Positions 19,796-32,100 are shown, numbered from the stretch's first letter. The stretch is DNA of 64,000 nucleotides from Heliobacterium mobile (GCF_009720735.1 NZ_WNKU01000011.1:56777-120776), one strand, 5' to 3'. The notes: generated by a model from the letters alone, not told the origin. A program made the numbers and translations.

Positions 19796-20998
19796 TTACT
19801 CGATGATACCGGTGACAACGCCAGCGCCAACGGTCCGGCCGCCTTCGCGGATAGCGAAACGGAGACCTTCTTCGATAGCGATGGTTTTTTGCAGTTCAAT
19901 AATCATTTTGATGTTGTCGCCAGGCATGCACATTTCAACGCCTTCAGGCAGTTGAACAAAACCGGTGACGTCGGTCGTCCGGAAGTAGAACTGGGGCCGA
20001 TAGCCGTTGAAGAACGGAGTGTGGCGGCCGCCTTCTTCTTTGGAGAGGACGTACACTTCGGAGGTGAACTTGGTGTGAGGTTTGATGGAACCGGGCTTAG
20101 CCAGAACTTGGCCGCGCTCGATGTCCTTACGGTCTACACCGCGGAGCAGGGCGCCGATGTTGTCGCCAGCTTGAGCAAAGTCGAGGAGCTTGCGGAACAT
20201 TTCAACACCGGTGACAACAGTTTTACGGGTGGCTTCAGCAAGACCGACCAGTTCAACTTCTTCACCGACTTTGATTTGACCCCGTTCAACCCGACCGGTA
20301 GCAACGGTACCACGACCGGTGATGGTGAAGACGTCTTCAACAGGCATCAAGAAGGGCTTGTCGGTAGCACGTTCCGGAGTGGGGATGTACTTGTCGACTT
20401 CGTCCATCAGAGACCAGACTTTGCCGCACCATTCGCAGGAGCGTTGACCGCAACCGCATTCGAGGGCTTTCAGGCCGGAACCAGCAACAATGGGGATATC
20501 GTCGCCAGGGAATTCGTAGGAGGAGAGGAGTTCGCGAACTTCCATCTCGACCAGTTCCATCAGTTCAGCGTCGTCCACCATGTCAGCTTTGTTCAGCCAA
20601 ACAACGATGTAGGGAACGCCAACCTGACGAGCCAGGAGGATGTGTTCACGAGTTTGGGGCATGGGGCCGTCAGCAGCGGAGACAACCAGGATAGCGCCGT
20701 CCATCTGTGCAGCACCGGTGATCATGTTTTTAATGTAGTCAGCGTGACCAGGGCAGTCCACGTGAGCATAGTGGCGGGTTTCGGTTTCGTACTCGACGTG
20801 AGCGGTGTTGATGGTAATACCGCGCTCACGTTCTTCCGGAGCAGCATCGATTTCGTCATACTTCTTGAAAGAAGCTCCACCGACTTTGGAGAGAACCAGG
20901 GTGATGGCAGCGGTGGTGGTGGTTTTGCCATGGTCAACGTGACCGATGGTACCAATGTTTACGTGCGGCTTAGTGCGCTCAAATTTAGCTTTTGCCAT
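19796..20998 (-). CDS. tuf: Elongation factor Tu with a Cys-rich insert
   Basis: GTPase that delivers aminoacyl-tRNA to the ribosome, 400 aa from the ATG at 20996-20998 ([14 protein letters not shown]). Motifs G1 GHVDHGKT (19-26), G3 DCPGH (81-85) and G4 NKAD (136-139) are present; G4 is more often NKCD. Between the G domain core and the YIPTPER linker, residues 180-192 hold Cys181, Cys183, Cys188 and Cys191, an insert absent from E. coli and Bacillus EF-Tu that could bind metal. The frame is open 18 codons further upstream without a ribosome-binding site. Confidence 0.98.
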   Translation of the reverse strand: MAKAKFERTKPHVNIGTIGHVDHGKTTTTAAITLVLSKVGGASFKKYDEIDAAPEERERGITINTAHVEYETETRHYAHVDCPGHADYIKNMITGAAQMDGAILVVSAADGPMPQTREHILLARQVGVPYIVVWLNKADMVDDAELMELVEMEVRELLSSYEFPGDDIPIVAGSGLKALECGCGQRSCEWCGKVWSLMDEVDKYIPTPERATDKPFLMPVEDVFTITGRGTVATGRVERGQIKVGEEVELVGLAEATRKTVVTGVEMFRKLLDFAQAGDNIGALLRGVDRKDIERGQVLAKPGSIKPHTKFTSEVYVLSKEEGGRHTPFFNGYRPQFYFRTTDVTGFVQLPEGVEMCMPGDNIKMIIELQKTIAIEEGLRFAIREGGRTVGAGVVTGIIE

Positions 20999-21084
20999 TT
21001 TGCACTCATCCTTCCTTTTCAGGATTTCAGTGATGTGGGGTGGCTGAGCCACCCTCTATCTGGCGAAAACCACCCGCAGGCGGT

Positions 21085-23160
21085 TTAGCCTTGCCGTTTT
21101 GCGATAATGCCTTCGGCGATGTTCCGGGGTACTTCTTCGTAATGGCTGATCTGCATGATATACTGACCGCGGCCTTGTGTCCGGGAACGGAGGTCGGTCG
21201 CGTAGCCAAACATTTCAGACAGCGGTACAAAGCCCTTTACGATTTGAGTATTGCCCCGGGCTTCCATACCTTCGATGCGGCCACGGCGAGAGTTGATGTC
21301 GCCGATGACGTCGCCCATGTATTCTTCAGGAACAGTGACATCCACTTTCATGACAGGTTCAAGGATAACCGGTTTTGCCTTTTGGGCAGCTTCTTTGAAA
21401 GCCATGGAACCAGCGATCTTAAAGGCCATTTCAGAGGAGTCCACATCGTGGTAGGAGCCGAATACCAGAGTGACACGGAAGTCGATGGTCGGATATCCTG
21501 CGAGGACGCCTGTTAAAGCAGCTTCACGGATACCGTTATCGATCGGGGCGATGTATTCACGAGGAATGACGCCACCGACGATTTTATTGACAAATTCGTA
21601 ACCTTGACCGGCTTCGAGCGGTTCGATCTCGATAACGGCGTGACCGTATTGACCACGACCACCGGACTGGCGGACGAACTTGCCTTCGGCCTTCGTTTTG
21701 CCACGGACGGTTTCTTTGTATGCAACTTGAGGGCGGCCGACGTTCGCGTCCACTTTGAACTCCCGTTGCATCCGGTCTACGATGATCTCCAGGTGAAGTT
21801 CACCCATACCGGAGATGATCGTTTGGCCGGTTTCATGATCCGTGTGCATTTTGAAGGTCGGATCTTCTTCCGATAGACGTTGCAGGGCGATACCCATTTT
21901 ATCTTGGTCTGCTTTCGTCTTAGGCTCAATCGCCACAGAGATAACAGGTTCCGGGAAGTCCATCGATTCAAGGATGATGGGAGATTTTTCGTCACAGAGC
22001 GTATCGCCGGTGGTCGTATCTTTTAGACCGACCGCTGCGGCGATGTCGCCGGTGTAGACTTCAGCAATCTCTTCCCGGTGGTTGGCGTGCATTTGAAGAA
22101 TACGGCCAATCCGTTCCTTTTTACCCTTAGTGGAGTTGAATACATAGGAACCAGCAGCTAATTTACCGGAGTATACCCGGAAGAATGCCAGTTTACCTAC
22201 GTAAGGGTCAGCCATGATTTTGAAAGCCAGGGCCGAGAAGGGCACGTCGTCTGATACATCGCGATGATCTTCTTCCCCAGAGTCAGGGTTGACCCCTTTC
22301 ACCGCAGGGATATCGATCGGTGCAGGCAGGTATTCGACGACGGCGTCAAGCAGCGGCTGAACGCCTTTGTTTTTGAAGGAAGAACCGCAAAGAACAGGCG
22401 TGAACTTAACAGAGAGAGTCCCTTGGCGCAGGCCGTTACGAATCTCTTCTTCCGTCAACTCTTCCCCTTCGAGGTACTTCATCATCAATTCTTCATCGCT
22501 CTCGGCAACGGCTTCTACCATCTTTTCACGGTATTCGTTGGCGATGTCGAGAAGATCTGCAGGGATTTCCGAGACGTCACTGGTTTTACCCAGGTCGTCT
22601 ACGTAAATCATGGCTTTCATGGTGACCAGGTCGATGATGCCTTTGAACTGATCTTCTGAGCCGATGGGCAGTTGAATCGGTACCGCATTCGCTCCGAGGC
22701 GATCCTTGATCATGGATACGCCGCGGAAGAAGTCGGCTCCGGTCCGGTCCATCTTGTTGATATAGGCAATACGGGGTACACCGTATTTGTCAGCTTGTCG
22801 CCACACGGTTTCCGACTGAGGTTCTACGCCGCCGACTGAACAGAATACGGCGACGGCCCCGTCCAATACCCGCAGGGAACGTTCGACTTCTACAGTAAAG
22901 TCCACGTGGCCGGGCGTATCAATGATGTTAATCCGATGCCCGCGCCATTGGCAGGTGGTTGCCGCAGAGGTGATGGTGATGCCGCGTTCTTGCTCTTGCA
23001 CCATCCAGTCCATGGTAGCAGCGCCATCATGAACTTCACCAATCTTGTGCACCCTGCCGGTATAAAACAGAATCCGTTCGGTAGTGGTTGTCTTACCGGC
23101 ATCGATGTGAGCCATGATACCGATGTTACGAGTTTTGTCTAAAGGAAACTGCCTTGGCAC
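21085..23160 (-). CDS. fusA: Elongation factor G
   Basis: Translocation GTPase, 691 aa. G1 [13 protein letters not shown] is at 17-29, G3 DTPGHVDFT near 81, and [10 protein letters not shown] gives G4. Domains II-V follow with the domain IV stretch [18 protein letters not shown]. It lies between rpsG and tuf as in the str operon. Confidence 0.98.
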   Translation of the reverse strand: MPRQFPLDKTRNIGIMAHIDAGKTTTTERILFYTGRVHKIGEVHDGAATMDWMVQEQERGITITSAATTCQWRGHRINIIDTPGHVDFTVEVERSLRVLDGAVAVFCSVGGVEPQSETVWRQADKYGVPRIAYINKMDRTGADFFRGVSMIKDRLGANAVPIQLPIGSEDQFKGIIDLVTMKAMIYVDDLGKTSDVSEIPADLLDIANEYREKMVEAVAESDEELMMKYLEGEELTEEEIRNGLRQGTLSVKFTPVLCGSSFKNKGVQPLLDAVVEYLPAPIDIPAVKGVNPDSGEEDHRDVSDDVPFSALAFKIMADPYVGKLAFFRVYSGKLAAGSYVFNSTKGKKERIGRILQMHANHREEIAEVYTGDIAAAVGLKDTTTGDTLCDEKSPIILESMDFPEPVISVAIEPKTKADQDKMGIALQRLSEEDPTFKMHTDHETGQTIISGMGELHLEIIVDRMQREFKVDANVGRPQVAYKETVRGKTKAEGKFVRQSGGRGQYGHAVIEIEPLEAGQGYEFVNKIVGGVIPREYIAPIDNGIREAALTGVLAGYPTIDFRVTLVFGSYHDVDSSEMAFKIAGSMAFKEAAQKAKPVILEPVMKVDVTVPEEYMGDVIGDINSRRGRIEGMEARGNTQIVKGFVPLSEMFGYATDLRSRTQGRGQYIMQISHYEEVPRNIAEGIIAKRQG

Positions 23161-23213
23161 GTTCGTTCCCCCTTTCTATAGGACTTCAGGTCCTGGCGGG
23201 ACGTTATCTTTTC

Positions 23214-23684
23214 TTACCAGCGATAATGGGCAAAAGCTTTGTTGGCTTCAGCCATTTTATGTGTGTCTTCTTTTTTCTTCACGGCACCGCCGGTGCTGTT
23301 GGCGGCATCCATGATTTCGGCAGCCATTTTATCGGTCATGGTCTTGCCAGCCCGTTCACGGGCATATTTGACGAGCCAACGGATGGCCAGGGTCTGACGA
23401 CGGTCAGGACGAACTTCGATCGGAACCTGGTAGTTGGCACCGCCAACCCGACGAGCTTTCACTTCCAGAAGCGGCATGATGTTTTTCATTGCGGCTTCAA
23501 GGACTTCCATCGGGTTTTTGTTGGTTTTTTGTTGAATTACGTCGAAAGCGCCATACAGGATTTGCTCCGCAGTGCTTTTCTTCCCATCAAACATAACCTG
23601 ATTGGCCAGTTTGGTGACCAATTTCGATTTGTAGATAGGATCGGGGAGCACTTCGCGCCTTGCGACAGAACCTCTACGCGGCAT
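23214..23684 (-). CDS. rpsG: 30S ribosomal protein S7
   Basis: Head assembly protein next to the E site, 156 aa, exact family length. It begins [20 protein letters not shown] and has [20 protein letters not shown] in the middle. It is 15 bases after rpsL. Confidence 0.98.
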   Translation of the reverse strand: MPRRGSVARREVLPDPIYKSKLVTKLANQVMFDGKKSTAEQILYGAFDVIQQKTNKNPMEVLEAAMKNIMPLLEVKARRVGGANYQVPIEVRPDRRQTLAIRWLVKYARERAGKTMTDKMAAEIMDAANSTGGAVKKKEDTHKMAEANKAFAHYRW

Positions 23685-23699
23685 TCAGTTTTCCCCCTC

Positions 23700-24104
23700 T
23701 TACTTTTTACCTTTAGCTGCGGTGGCAGCACCTTTTTTGGGACGTTTCGTTCCATATTTCGAACGGGCCTGGTTGCGGTTTTGGGTACCGGCTGTATCCA
23801 GAGCGCCACGAACGATGTGATAACGGACACCCGGAAGGTCTTTTACCCGACCACCGCGGACCAGAACAACGGAGTGTTCTTGAAGGTTGTGCCCGATACC
23901 GGGAATATAGGCGGTGACTTCCACCCCGTTGGTTAAACGGACCCGGGCTACTTTACGAAGAGCAGAGTTCGGCTTCTTCGGCGTCGTGGTGTAAACACGG
24001 GTGCAAACCCCGCGTTTTTGGGGGCACTCTTTTAACGCCGGTGCAGTCGATTTCTCTACGAGAACTTCTCTGCCTTTCCGAACGAGCTGGCTGATTGTCG
24101 GCAT
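23700..24104 (-). CDS. rpsL: 30S ribosomal protein S12
   Basis: Decoding-centre protein. From the ATG at 24102-24104 (GGAGGT 8 bases upstream) it is 134 aa starting [13 protein letters not shown]; an ATG two codons earlier is too close to the ribosome-binding site. The loops [12 protein letters not shown] and [12 protein letters not shown] have the lysines found in streptomycin-sensitive strains. Confidence 0.97.
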   Translation of the reverse strand: MPTISQLVRKGREVLVEKSTAPALKECPQKRGVCTRVYTTTPKKPNSALRKVARVRLTNGVEVTAYIPGIGHNLQEHSVVLVRGGRVKDLPGVRYHIVRGALDTAGTQNRNQARSKYGTKRPKKGAATAAKGKK

Positions 24105-24171
24105 GAACATGCACCTCCTTCCCGGAATTCTTACAACTCACCCATGCGTATCGTCAGTGAAGAAATTTGTC

Positions 24172-24423
24172 TTATTCAGCCATGATGGCAGCAGAGGCAC
24201 AACCGACTTTGATATGACAAGCCTGGCCTAGAGCCTCCATCGTATCTACATTGACGACAGGGATCGCTTTTTCTTCACAAAGCTTCATTAAAGGATTTAT
24301 CACATAAGGGTCAGCATCGACGGCAACAAACACCTGCTTTGCTTGCCCTTTCTCTACGGCCTTCAGGGTTTGCTTGGTCCCGACGGTTCGCTGCCGTGCC
24401 GATTTCAAGCGCTCTAAAGGCAT
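24172..24423 (-). CDS. L7Ae/L30e-family RNA-binding protein
   Basis: An 83-aa protein with the L7Ae fold pattern (KQVFVAVDADPYVINPLMKLCEEKAIPV, read here in two parts around residues 29-56). The Firmicute homologues YbxF and YlxQ bind kink-turn RNA, and ybxF sits between rpoC and rpsL as here. It is the promoter-proximal gene of the rpsL-rpsG-fusA-tuf unit. A modulating role in ribosome function is likely but unproven. Confidence 0.85.
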   Translation of the reverse strand: MPLERLKSARQRTVGTKQTLKAVEKGQAKQVFVAVDADPYVINPLMKLCEEKAIPVVNVDTMEALGQACHIKVGCASAAIMAE

Positions 24424-24457
24424 AGTTATCCTCCTTTAACGAATCACACACTAGCAT

Positions 24458-24486
24458 ATAGTATCACTTCTGAGTGGGCGTGTCAA
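24458..24486 (-). promoter_or_regulatory. Promoter of the L7Ae-like/rpsL operon
   Basis: TTGACA, 17 bases, TACTAT on the minus strand, 35 bases before the start codon and downstream of the rpoC gap hairpin. Confidence 0.8.
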
Positions 24487-24553
24487 CAAAAAACCTGTTA
24501 ACATCGCTTTTGTACAAGCATGGGGGAAGAACTTCTCATTTAGGCAATCATGA

Positions 24554-24607
24554 GTGTATCGGTTGTTGCTGCTCACCTTAAAAGCAAGCGGCGAACAACC
24601 AATACAC
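24554..24607 (-). repeat. Large hairpin between rpoC and the L7Ae-like gene
   Basis: Arms GTGTATCGGTTGTT and AACAACCAATACAC pair over 14 positions (one wobble or mismatch) around a 26-nt loop that itself has partial complementarity. No T run follows on either strand, so it is not a plain rho-independent terminator, although its place after rpoC suggests mRNA 3'-end protection or processing. Confidence 0.7.
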
Positions 24608-24675
24608 CCTAATTCTTAATGCTAGAGTCACCTTTTGCGCGCTCACGACACACTCAGAAGCTGCCAATGGAGCTA

Positions 24676-27600
24676 TTAGGCAGGATATTCGTCCGTTTCC
24701 ACTTCGTCGTTTTCCAACAAGTCTTCCTCACCGGTGACAACTTGAATATTGCGGTAGCGAGACATGCCCGTACCGGCCGGGATCAGTTTGCCGATGATGA
24801 CGTTTTCCTTGAGACCGAGCAGCGGATCGACTTTGCCTTTGATGGCCGCTTCCGTCAACACCCGCGTGGTCTCTTGGAAGGACGCCGCGGAGAGGAACGA
24901 GTCCGTCGCCAAAGAGGCTTTGGTGATCCCCAGCAGGATCGGCCGAGCCGTCGCGGGCTCTTTGCCGACCTCGATAGCTTTGACGTTTTCCGCTTCGAAA
25001 TCGGCGATGTCGATGAGTCCGCCGGGCAGCAGTTCTGTATCGCCCGATTCCTCCACTTTGACTTTGCGCATCATCTGACGGACCATGACTTCAATGTGTT
25101 TATCATTGATGTCGACGCCTTGCAGACGGTACACGCGCTGGACTTCCCGCAGCAAGTACGTTTGCACGCCTTGAATACCGCGCACCCGCAGCATGTCGTG
25201 GGGGTTGACAGAGCCCTCGGTCATCTCCGTACCGGCCGGTACCCGTTGCCCGTCTTCCACTTTTAAGCGGGAATTGTACGGAATCCCGTAATGATGGGTT
25301 TCTCCGTCATCCGATTGGATATCGATGTCTTTTCGTCCTTTGTTATCGACGATTTTGACGATACCGTCCGTTTCGGCGATGATGGCTAAGCCTTTCGGTT
25401 TCCGGGCTTCGAAAAGTTCTTCAACCCGTGGCAAACCTTGCGTGATGTCATCACCGGCAACACCGCCGGTGTGGAAGGTACGCATCGTCAGCTGGGTTCC
25501 CGGTTCACCGATAGACTGAGCGGCGATGATACCGACGGCTTCACCGATCTCAACGGTGCGTCCCGTCGCCAAGTTGCGTCCATAACATTTCCGACAGACA
25601 CCGTAACGGGTTTTACAGGTGAGGACAGAGCGAATATATACAGAATTGTGGGGGAGTTTTTCCTGTTTGATCAGTTGTTCAATCCGGTCAGCCTGATCTT
25701 GAGACATTTCTTCGCCGATCTGGGCCAGTTGTTCACCGGTCTCGGGATCGATGATGTCTTCCATCGCATAACGACCGGCTAAGCGGTCTGATAGGCGTTC
25801 GATCACTTGCTTGCCGTCGACGATCGCCTCGACAGGAATACCCTCATGGGTGCCACAATCGACTTCCCGGACGATGACGTCTTGAGATACGTCGACGAGA
25901 CGGCGAGTCAGATATCCCGAGTCAGCCGTCCGCAAGGCCGTATCGGCGAGACCTTTCCGGGCGCCGTGGGTGGAGATGAAGTATTCCAACACGGTGAGTC
26001 CTTCCCGGAAGTTCGCTTTAATGGGCAAGTCGATGATTCGACCGGAGGGGTCGGCCATCAAACCGCGCATCCCGGCGAGCTGTCGGATCTGCTGGATGTT
26101 ACCGCGAGCACCAGAGGTCGCCATCATGTAGACGGGATTGAATTTGCTCAACGTGTTGAGCAGCGCCTGGGTTACATCATCGGTCGTCCGGTTCCAGATG
26201 TCGATGACTTTCTGGTACCGTTCTTCTTCGGTGATCAAACCGCGGCGATACTGTCCTTCGACTCTCTCCACGTTGGCTTCGGCCTCTTTGAGGAGCCGTT
26301 TCTTTTCTTCAGGCACGTCGACGTCGGTGATGCCGACGGTGACCCCGGCCCGTGTCGAGTACTGATAGCCGAGCTTTTTGATGCCGTCGAGCATCTTGGC
26401 CGTCTCGCCGATGCCCAACTTGTCGTAACAACGGGCCACGATGACACCCAGTTGCTTCTTGCCGACGACTTCGTTGACATAGCCGACTCGAGGCGGGATG
26501 ACGTTATTGAAGATGATCCGGCCCACAGTTGTGGTAAAGCGGTCCCGTTCATCGACAGTCCGCGCTTCCGGCTTTGCGTATTCCAGGGCTTCCCGGATAC
26601 GATCGTTGAGGCGGATGCGGATTTTCGCTTGCAGATGGACCGATTTAGACTCATACGCAGCGATCGCTTCATCCACGGAAGCAAAGACCATGCCTTCGCC
26701 CCGGGCGCCTTCCCGTTCTAACGTCAGGTAGTAGGAACCGATAACCATGTCCTGCGTCGGGGTGACGACAGGGCGGCCGTCTTTCGGGTTCAGGATGTTT
26801 TGAGCTGACAGCATCAGGTTTCGCGCTTCTGCCTGGGCTTCCGCCGACAGAGGGACGTGAACGGCCATCTGGTCACCGTCGAAGTCGGCGTTATAGGCCG
26901 TACAGACGAGGGGGTGAATCTGCAGCGCTCGACCTTCGACGAGGACCGGCTCGAAGGCTTGAATGCCCAAACGGTGCAAGGTTGGGGCACGGTTCAAGAG
27001 AACGGGATGCTCGGCGATGACGTCCTCCAGGACATCCCAGACTTCATTCTTGACGCGCTCCACCATCCGTTTGGCACTCTTGATATTATGGGCATGGCCG
27101 TCTTCGACCAGCTTCTTCATGACAAAAGGCTTGAATAATTCCAACGCCATTTCTTTTGGCAAGCCGCACTGGTGGAGATTCAAGTCAGGACCAACGACGA
27201 TAACGGAACGACCGGAGTAGTCGACCCGTTTCCCCAGCAGGTTCTGACGGAAACGTCCTTGCTTTCCTTTGAGCATGTCGGACAGGGACTTTAATGGGCG
27301 GTTCCCCGGTCCGGTGACAGGTCGGCCGCGCCGTCCGTTATCGATGAGCGCATCAACCGCTTCTTGCAGCATCCGCTTTTCGTTGCGGACGATGATATCA
27401 GGGGCGCCCAAATCGAGAAGGCGCTTCAAGCGGTTGTTCCGGTTGATCACGCGCCGGTACAGGTCGTTTAAGTCCGATGTGGCAAAACGGCCGCCATCGA
27501 GCTGAACCATCGGGCGCAGTTCCGGTGGGATGACAGGCACTACATCCATGATCATCCAATCAGGGCGGTTGCCGGAGTTTTTGAAGGCTTCGACCACTTC

Positions 27601-28230
27601 CAGGCGGCGTATAGCCCGTACCTTGCGCTGGCCGGTCACTTCTTTCAGTTCCTGGCGTAGCTCTTCACAGAGCTGGTCCAGGTCCATCTCACTGAGCAGA
27701 TTTTTGATCGCTTCGGCGCCCATACCGGCTTTGAAACGGCTGCCGTATTTTTCCCGGTGTTCCCGGTACTCCGTTTCCGTCAGCAGTTGTTTCTTCATCA
27801 GCGGTGTGTCACCGGCATCGATGACGATGTAGGCGACAAAATAGAGCACCTTTTCCAGAGACCGTGGGGACATGTCTAAAAGCAGCCCCATGCGGCTGGG
27901 AATACCTTTGAAATACCAAATGTGAGACACCGGTGCAGCCAGATCAATATGACCGAGCCGTTCGCGGCGTACTTTCGAACGGGTTACTTCAACACCGCAG
28001 CGATCACAGACGATACCTTTGTAACGGACCCGTTTATACTTGCCGCAATGACATTCCCAGTCCCGGGTCGGCCCGAAAATCCGTTCACAGAACAGGCCGT
28101 CCCGTTCCGGTTTGAGAGTCCGGTAGTTGATCGTCTCCGGTTTTTTAACTTCTCCACTCGACCATTGCTTGATCAGCTCCGGTGAGGCCAGACCGATACG
28201 CATACGGTCAAAATTATTGACGTCGAGCAA
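24676..28230 (-). CDS. rpoC: RNA polymerase beta' subunit, TTG start
   Basis: Catalytic subunit. The frame opens at a GTG at 28257, but TTG at 28228-28230 with GGGAG 8 bases upstream gives [17 protein letters not shown], matching the family N terminus, so 1184 aa. Zinc ligands Cys60, Cys62, Cys75 and Cys78 and the second set ([11 protein letters not shown]) are present. The catalytic NADFDGDQM motif lies in the middle and the trigger-loop region before it is intact. It is 35 bases after rpoB. Confidence 0.97.
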   Translation of the reverse strand: MLDVNNFDRMRIGLASPELIKQWSSGEVKKPETINYRTLKPERDGLFCERIFGPTRDWECHCGKYKRVRYKGIVCDRCGVEVTRSKVRRERLGHIDLAAPVSHIWYFKGIPSRMGLLLDMSPRSLEKVLYFVAYIVIDAGDTPLMKKQLLTETEYREHREKYGSRFKAGMGAEAIKNLLSEMDLDQLCEELRQELKEVTGQRKVRAIRRLEVVEAFKNSGNRPDWMIMDVVPVIPPELRPMVQLDGGRFATSDLNDLYRRVINRNNRLKRLLDLGAPDIIVRNEKRMLQEAVDALIDNGRRGRPVTGPGNRPLKSLSDMLKGKQGRFRQNLLGKRVDYSGRSVIVVGPDLNLHQCGLPKEMALELFKPFVMKKLVEDGHAHNIKSAKRMVERVKNEVWDVLEDVIAEHPVLLNRAPTLHRLGIQAFEPVLVEGRALQIHPLVCTAYNADFDGDQMAVHVPLSAEAQAEARNLMLSAQNILNPKDGRPVVTPTQDMVIGSYYLTLEREGARGEGMVFASVDEAIAAYESKSVHLQAKIRIRLNDRIREALEYAKPEARTVDERDRFTTTVGRIIFNNVIPPRVGYVNEVVGKKQLGVIVARCYDKLGIGETAKMLDGIKKLGYQYSTRAGVTVGITDVDVPEEKKRLLKEAEANVERVEGQYRRGLITEEERYQKVIDIWNRTTDDVTQALLNTLSKFNPVYMMATSGARGNIQQIRQLAGMRGLMADPSGRIIDLPIKANFREGLTVLEYFISTHGARKGLADTALRTADSGYLTRRLVDVSQDVIVREVDCGTHEGIPVEAIVDGKQVIERLSDRLAGRYAMEDIIDPETGEQLAQIGEEMSQDQADRIEQLIKQEKLPHNSVYIRSVLTCKTRYGVCRKCYGRNLATGRTVEIGEAVGIIAAQSIGEPGTQLTMRTFHTGGVAGDDITQGLPRVEELFEARKPKGLAIIAETDGIVKIVDNKGRKDIDIQSDDGETHHYGIPYNSRLKVEDGQRVPAGTEMTEGSVNPHDMLRVRGIQGVQTYLLREVQRVYRLQGVDINDKHIEVMVRQMMRKVKVEESGDTELLPGGLIDIADFEAENVKAIEVGKEPATARPILLGITKASLATDSFLSAASFQETTRVLTEAAIKGKVDPLLGLKENVIIGKLIPAGTGMSRYRNIQVVTGEEDLLENDEVETDEYPA

Positions 28231-28265
28231 CGGTTTCTCTCCCTTCCGGTTCGTCACCCGTGGGC

Positions 28266-31200
28266 TTACTCTTCCTCCAACTCATCCAAGGCGTCTTGCA
28301 GGAAGCCAGCCGCAAAATCCAAGTCTTCCTCGTCGTCCGATTCCTCAGCGACCGGACTAGGTACGTTGTCAGCCTCTGGTCTCTCTTCACCTTGAATGTC
28401 GATGCCCAGTTCTTTGGCTGTCTCCGCTACGTCTTCTTCCACTTCTTTGATCTCGATCTCCCGCTCGTCTTCAGACAGGATTTTCACATCCAACCCGAGG
28501 CTCTGCAGTTCTTTGATCAAGACCTTGAAGGATTCAGGCACTCCCGGTTCGGGGATGTTTTCACCCTTCACGATGGCTTCGTACGTTTTCACCCGACCGA
28601 CCACGTCGTCAGACTTGACCGTGAGGATTTCTTGCAGGGTATAGGCGGCACCATAGGCTTCCAAGGCCCAAACTTCCATCTCACCGAAACGCTGTCCGCC
28701 GAACTGGGCTTTACCGCCGAGAGGCTGCTGCGTGACCAGCGAGTAGGGACCGGTGGAACGGGCATGGATCTTGTCGTCGACAAGGTGAGCCAGTTTCAAC
28801 ACATACATGTATCCGACCGTAATGGGGTTATCGAAAGGCTCCCCTGTACGACCGTCAAAAAGAATGGTTTTGCCCAGCGGAATGGACGGGAAGATCTCCC
28901 GCATGTGTTCGGTCCGCGCATCGGACATGGCCGTTTCAGCCAATTCCGGCAGACGGGCTTGCGTCAGGAATTCGTAAATATCTTCTTCGGTGGCCCCATC
29001 GAAAACGGGAGTGGCAACACGGATGCCTCGTTCTCCACTGGGCTCGCCGTCGGCCAGCAAGCCACGATCGATGTTTTTCGAAGCCCAGCCGAGGTGGCAC
29101 TCCAGGACCTGCCCGATGTTCATCCGGGAAGGAACCCCAAGCGGGTTTAAGACGATCTCGACCGGTGTGCCATCGGGGAGATAGGGCATCTCGGCTTCAG
29201 CCATGATGCGGGAGATAACCCCTTTGTTTCCGTGTCGACCGGCCATCTTGTCGCCTTGGGAAATCTTCCGTTTTTGGGCGATGTAGCAGCGCACCAGTTG
29301 GTTGACCCCAGGTGCCAGTTCATCACCGTTTTCCCGGGAGAATACTTTCACGTCGACAATCTTACCGGCTTCGCCGTGAGGAACACGTAAGGACGTATCG
29401 CGGACTTCGCGAGCTTTTTCACCGAAGATGGCCCGCAAGAGCCTCTCTTCTGCCGTCAGTTCCGTTTCGCCTTTGGGCGTCACTTTACCGACGAGGATAT
29501 CGCCCGGCCGCACTTCGGCACCGACGCGGATAATCCCGCGATCGTCCAAGTCTTTGAGGACTTCTTCACCGACGTTCGGAATGTCACGGGTGATTTCTTC
29601 CGGCCCGAGCTTGGTATCACGAGAATCGCACTCATACTCTTCGATATGAATAGAAGTAAAGTAATCTTCTCTGACGAGCTTTTCGTTGACCAAGATGGCG
29701 TCTTCGTAGTTGTACCCTTCCCAGGTCATGAAGGCAACGAGTACGTTACGGCCGAGGGCTAGTTCGCCCTGGTCCGTGGAAGGTCCGTCGGCGATGATGT
29801 CGCCGGCTTCCACCCGCTGTCCTTTGTGACAGATGGGCTTCTGGTTGATGCATGTGCCTTGGTTGGAACGTAAAAACTTGAGCAGCTTATGCTGTTCCAG
29901 CGTACCGTCGTCGGAGCGGATGATGATTTCGTCACCACTCACCCGTTCAATGACACCGGGTTTTTTGGCAATGGCTACGACGCCAGAATCTTTCGCTGCT
30001 TTGTATTCCATACCGGTACCCACATAGGGCGCATCGGTGCGCAGCAAGGGCACGGCCTGACGTTGCATGTTGGCGCCCATGAGGGCCCGGTTCGCGTCGT
30101 CGTGTTCCAAGAAGGGAATCAATGCCGTGGCGATCGATACAACCTGTTTTGGCGACACGTCCATATAGTCAACCATTTCCATGGGGACCACGAGGATGTC
30201 ATGACCATGGCGGGCGTTGACCTTTTTTTGAATGAAGCGTCCTTCTTCATCCAAAGGCGCGTTCGCCTGAGCGACGATGAACTTATCTTCTTCGTCAGCG
30301 GTCAGGTAATCGATCTGCTCGGTCACTGCGCCTCGTTCTTTATCGACCTTCCGGTAGGGAGTTTCGATGAAGCCGAATTCATTGATCCGCGCAAAGGTGG
30401 ACAAGGAGCCGATCAGGCCGATGTTCGGACCTTCCGGCGTCTCAATGGGGCACATCCGTCCGTAGTGGGAGTGGTGAACGTCCCGCACTTCGAAACCGGC
30501 CCGTTCCCGAGAAAGACCGCCGGGACCGAGAGCCGAGAGACGGCGTTTGTGAGTCAGTTCAGCAAGGGGGTTCGTCTGATCCATAAACTGCGAGAGCTGT
30601 GAAGATCCGAAGAATTCCTTGATCGCCGCCACAACAGGACGAATATTGATGAGCACCTGCGGAGTGATCACTTCTACATCTTGAATGGTCATCCGTTCCC
30701 GGACGACCCGTTCCATCCGAGACAGGCCGATGCGGAACTGGTTTTGCAGCAATTCGCCGACAGAACGTAAGCGCCGGTTGCCCAAGTGATCGATATCATC
30801 GGCATGGCCTTCGCCCTGCATCAGCTTGAGCATTTCACGGACAGTGGCGATGATATCATCTTTGGTGAGATGGCGAATCTCTTTTTCTATTTGCAAGCCG
30901 AGGCGTTTATTGATTTTATAACGGCCCACTTTGGCCAGATCATATCGTTTCGGGTCAAAGAACAGCGTATCCAGCAAGGAACGGGCGCTGTCCACCGTGG
31001 GCGGTTCGCCAGGTCGGAGTCGCTTGTAGATCTCGACGAGCGCTTCTTCGGTATTTTCCGTGTTGTCCCGCTCTAAGGTGATGCGGATGCGCTCGTCACC
31101 GTCGAAGAGCTCATGAACTTGCACGTTGTTCGAATAGCCCAGCGCCCGGATCAAGACGGTGGCCGGCAGCTTCCGAGTCCGGTCGATACGCACATAGACG

Positions 31201-31733
31201 TTGTCATTCGCGTCAGACTCAAACTCCAGCCAAGCACCGCGGTTGGGGATCATGGTCGCCCCATAGACCTTCTTGCCGCTCGTCGGGTCCGTCGTTTCGT
31301 TAAAATAGACACCAGGCGAACGGACCAATTGGCTGACGATTACCCGCTCGGCACCATTGATGATGAAGGTGCCTTTTTCGGTCATCAGTGGGAAGTCGCC
31401 CATGAAAACTTCCTGTTCCTTGACCTCGCCCGTCTCTTTATTGATCAGACGGACTTTGACGCGAAGCGGAGCGGCGAAAGTGACATCCCGCTCTTTACAC
31501 TCTTCCACGCTATACTTGGGTTCCCCCAGGGAATAGTCGATGAACTCCAGGATCAGGTTTCCGGTGAAGTCCTGAATGGGCGAGATATCGCGAAACATCT
31601 CGCGCAAGCCCTCGTCAAGAAACCAGCGATACGAATTTTGTTGGATTTCTATCAGGTTGGGCATGTCCATGACTTCCTGGATGCGGGCGAAGCTCCAACG
31701 CTCTCGTGGCCCACATTGCACAGGATATACCAT
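28266..31733 (-). CDS. rpoB: RNA polymerase beta subunit
   Basis: Second large polymerase subunit, 1155 aa, starting [18 protein letters not shown] after a GAGGTG ribosome-binding site. The rifampicin pocket ([20 protein letters not shown] and [10 protein letters not shown]) shows no resistance substitution. The C-terminal region [20 protein letters not shown] is typical, followed by an acidic tail of about 75 residues. It is behind its own promoter and a structured leader. Confidence 0.98.
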   Translation of the reverse strand: MVYPVQCGPRERWSFARIQEVMDMPNLIEIQQNSYRWFLDEGLREMFRDISPIQDFTGNLILEFIDYSLGEPKYSVEECKERDVTFAAPLRVKVRLINKETGEVKEQEVFMGDFPLMTEKGTFIINGAERVIVSQLVRSPGVYFNETTDPTSGKKVYGATMIPNRGAWLEFESDANDNVYVRIDRTRKLPATVLIRALGYSNNVQVHELFDGDERIRITLERDNTENTEEALVEIYKRLRPGEPPTVDSARSLLDTLFFDPKRYDLAKVGRYKINKRLGLQIEKEIRHLTKDDIIATVREMLKLMQGEGHADDIDHLGNRRLRSVGELLQNQFRIGLSRMERVVRERMTIQDVEVITPQVLINIRPVVAAIKEFFGSSQLSQFMDQTNPLAELTHKRRLSALGPGGLSRERAGFEVRDVHHSHYGRMCPIETPEGPNIGLIGSLSTFARINEFGFIETPYRKVDKERGAVTEQIDYLTADEEDKFIVAQANAPLDEEGRFIQKKVNARHGHDILVVPMEMVDYMDVSPKQVVSIATALIPFLEHDDANRALMGANMQRQAVPLLRTDAPYVGTGMEYKAAKDSGVVAIAKKPGVIERVSGDEIIIRSDDGTLEQHKLLKFLRSNQGTCINQKPICHKGQRVEAGDIIADGPSTDQGELALGRNVLVAFMTWEGYNYEDAILVNEKLVREDYFTSIHIEEYECDSRDTKLGPEEITRDIPNVGEEVLKDLDDRGIIRVGAEVRPGDILVGKVTPKGETELTAEERLLRAIFGEKAREVRDTSLRVPHGEAGKIVDVKVFSRENGDELAPGVNQLVRCYIAQKRKISQGDKMAGRHGNKGVISRIMAEAEMPYLPDGTPVEIVLNPLGVPSRMNIGQVLECHLGWASKNIDRGLLADGEPSGERGIRVATPVFDGATEEDIYEFLTQARLPELAETAMSDARTEHMREIFPSIPLGKTILFDGRTGEPFDNPITVGYMYVLKLAHLVDDKIHARSTGPYSLVTQQPLGGKAQFGGQRFGEMEVWALEAYGAAYTLQEILTVKSDDVVGRVKTYEAIVKGENIPEPGVPESFKVLIKELQSLGLDVKILSEDEREIEIKEVEEDVAETAKELGIDIQGEERPEADNVPSPVAEESDDEEDLDFAAGFLQDALDELEEE

Positions 31734-31760
31734 CCGTATTCACCTCTTGATTCGTGATAG

Positions 31761-31823
31761 CAAAACAAAAGAAACACCAGCGAGAGGGTCTAGTCCCTAC
31801 CCTCTAGTCGAACTGGGTTTCTT
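31761..31823 (-). promoter_or_regulatory. Possible attenuator in the rpoB leader
   Basis: Minus strand: AAGAAACCCAG and CTGGTGTTTCTT can pair around an inner perfect stem AGAGGGT/ACCCTCT, followed by TTTTGTTTTG. It lies about 30 bases before the rpoB start and 170 after the promoter, so it could control read-through. Function is inferred from shape only. Confidence 0.5.
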
Positions 31824-31990
31824 CTTTAACATGCGGCAACAGACTCCCTCCCCGGCGAGTCCCAATCGGCATACCCTTAGGTTCCCCCTCATATCCGGGT
31901 ATTCTAACCTGTCAACCATTAAAATATTCCAAATTATGTACTTGCTGTTGGGAAAGGTCGCCCAAATCACAAGTACGATCGCAAGATATA

Positions 31991-32019
31991 ATTTTAGCAC
32001 AAGAGGTACCATTTGTCAA
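31991..32019 (-). promoter_or_regulatory. Promoter of rpoBC
   Basis: TTGACA, 17 bases, TAAAAT on the minus strand, just downstream of the rplL terminator, giving a leader of about 250 nt before rpoB. So rpoBC can be transcribed separately from rplJL. Confidence 0.8.
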
Positions 32020-32042
32020 CCAAGGGAAAGCTTTGGCGAGGT

Positions 32043-32073
32043 AAAAAAAGCAGGACGGTTGGGTCCGCCCTGC
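32043..32073 (-). terminator. Terminator after rplL
   Basis: Minus strand stem GCAGGGCGG/CCGTCCTGC with loop ACCCAA and a run of seven T. It begins 28 bases after the rplL stop. Confidence 0.9.
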
Positions 32074-32100
32074 TTTTCCTGTTTGTCTATGATGCTAAAA

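Noticed and set aside
19889..21088. Long plus-strand frame (399 codons) opposite tuf
   Set aside because: Antisense shadow of a highly biased coding sequence; EF-Tu on the minus strand explains it fully.
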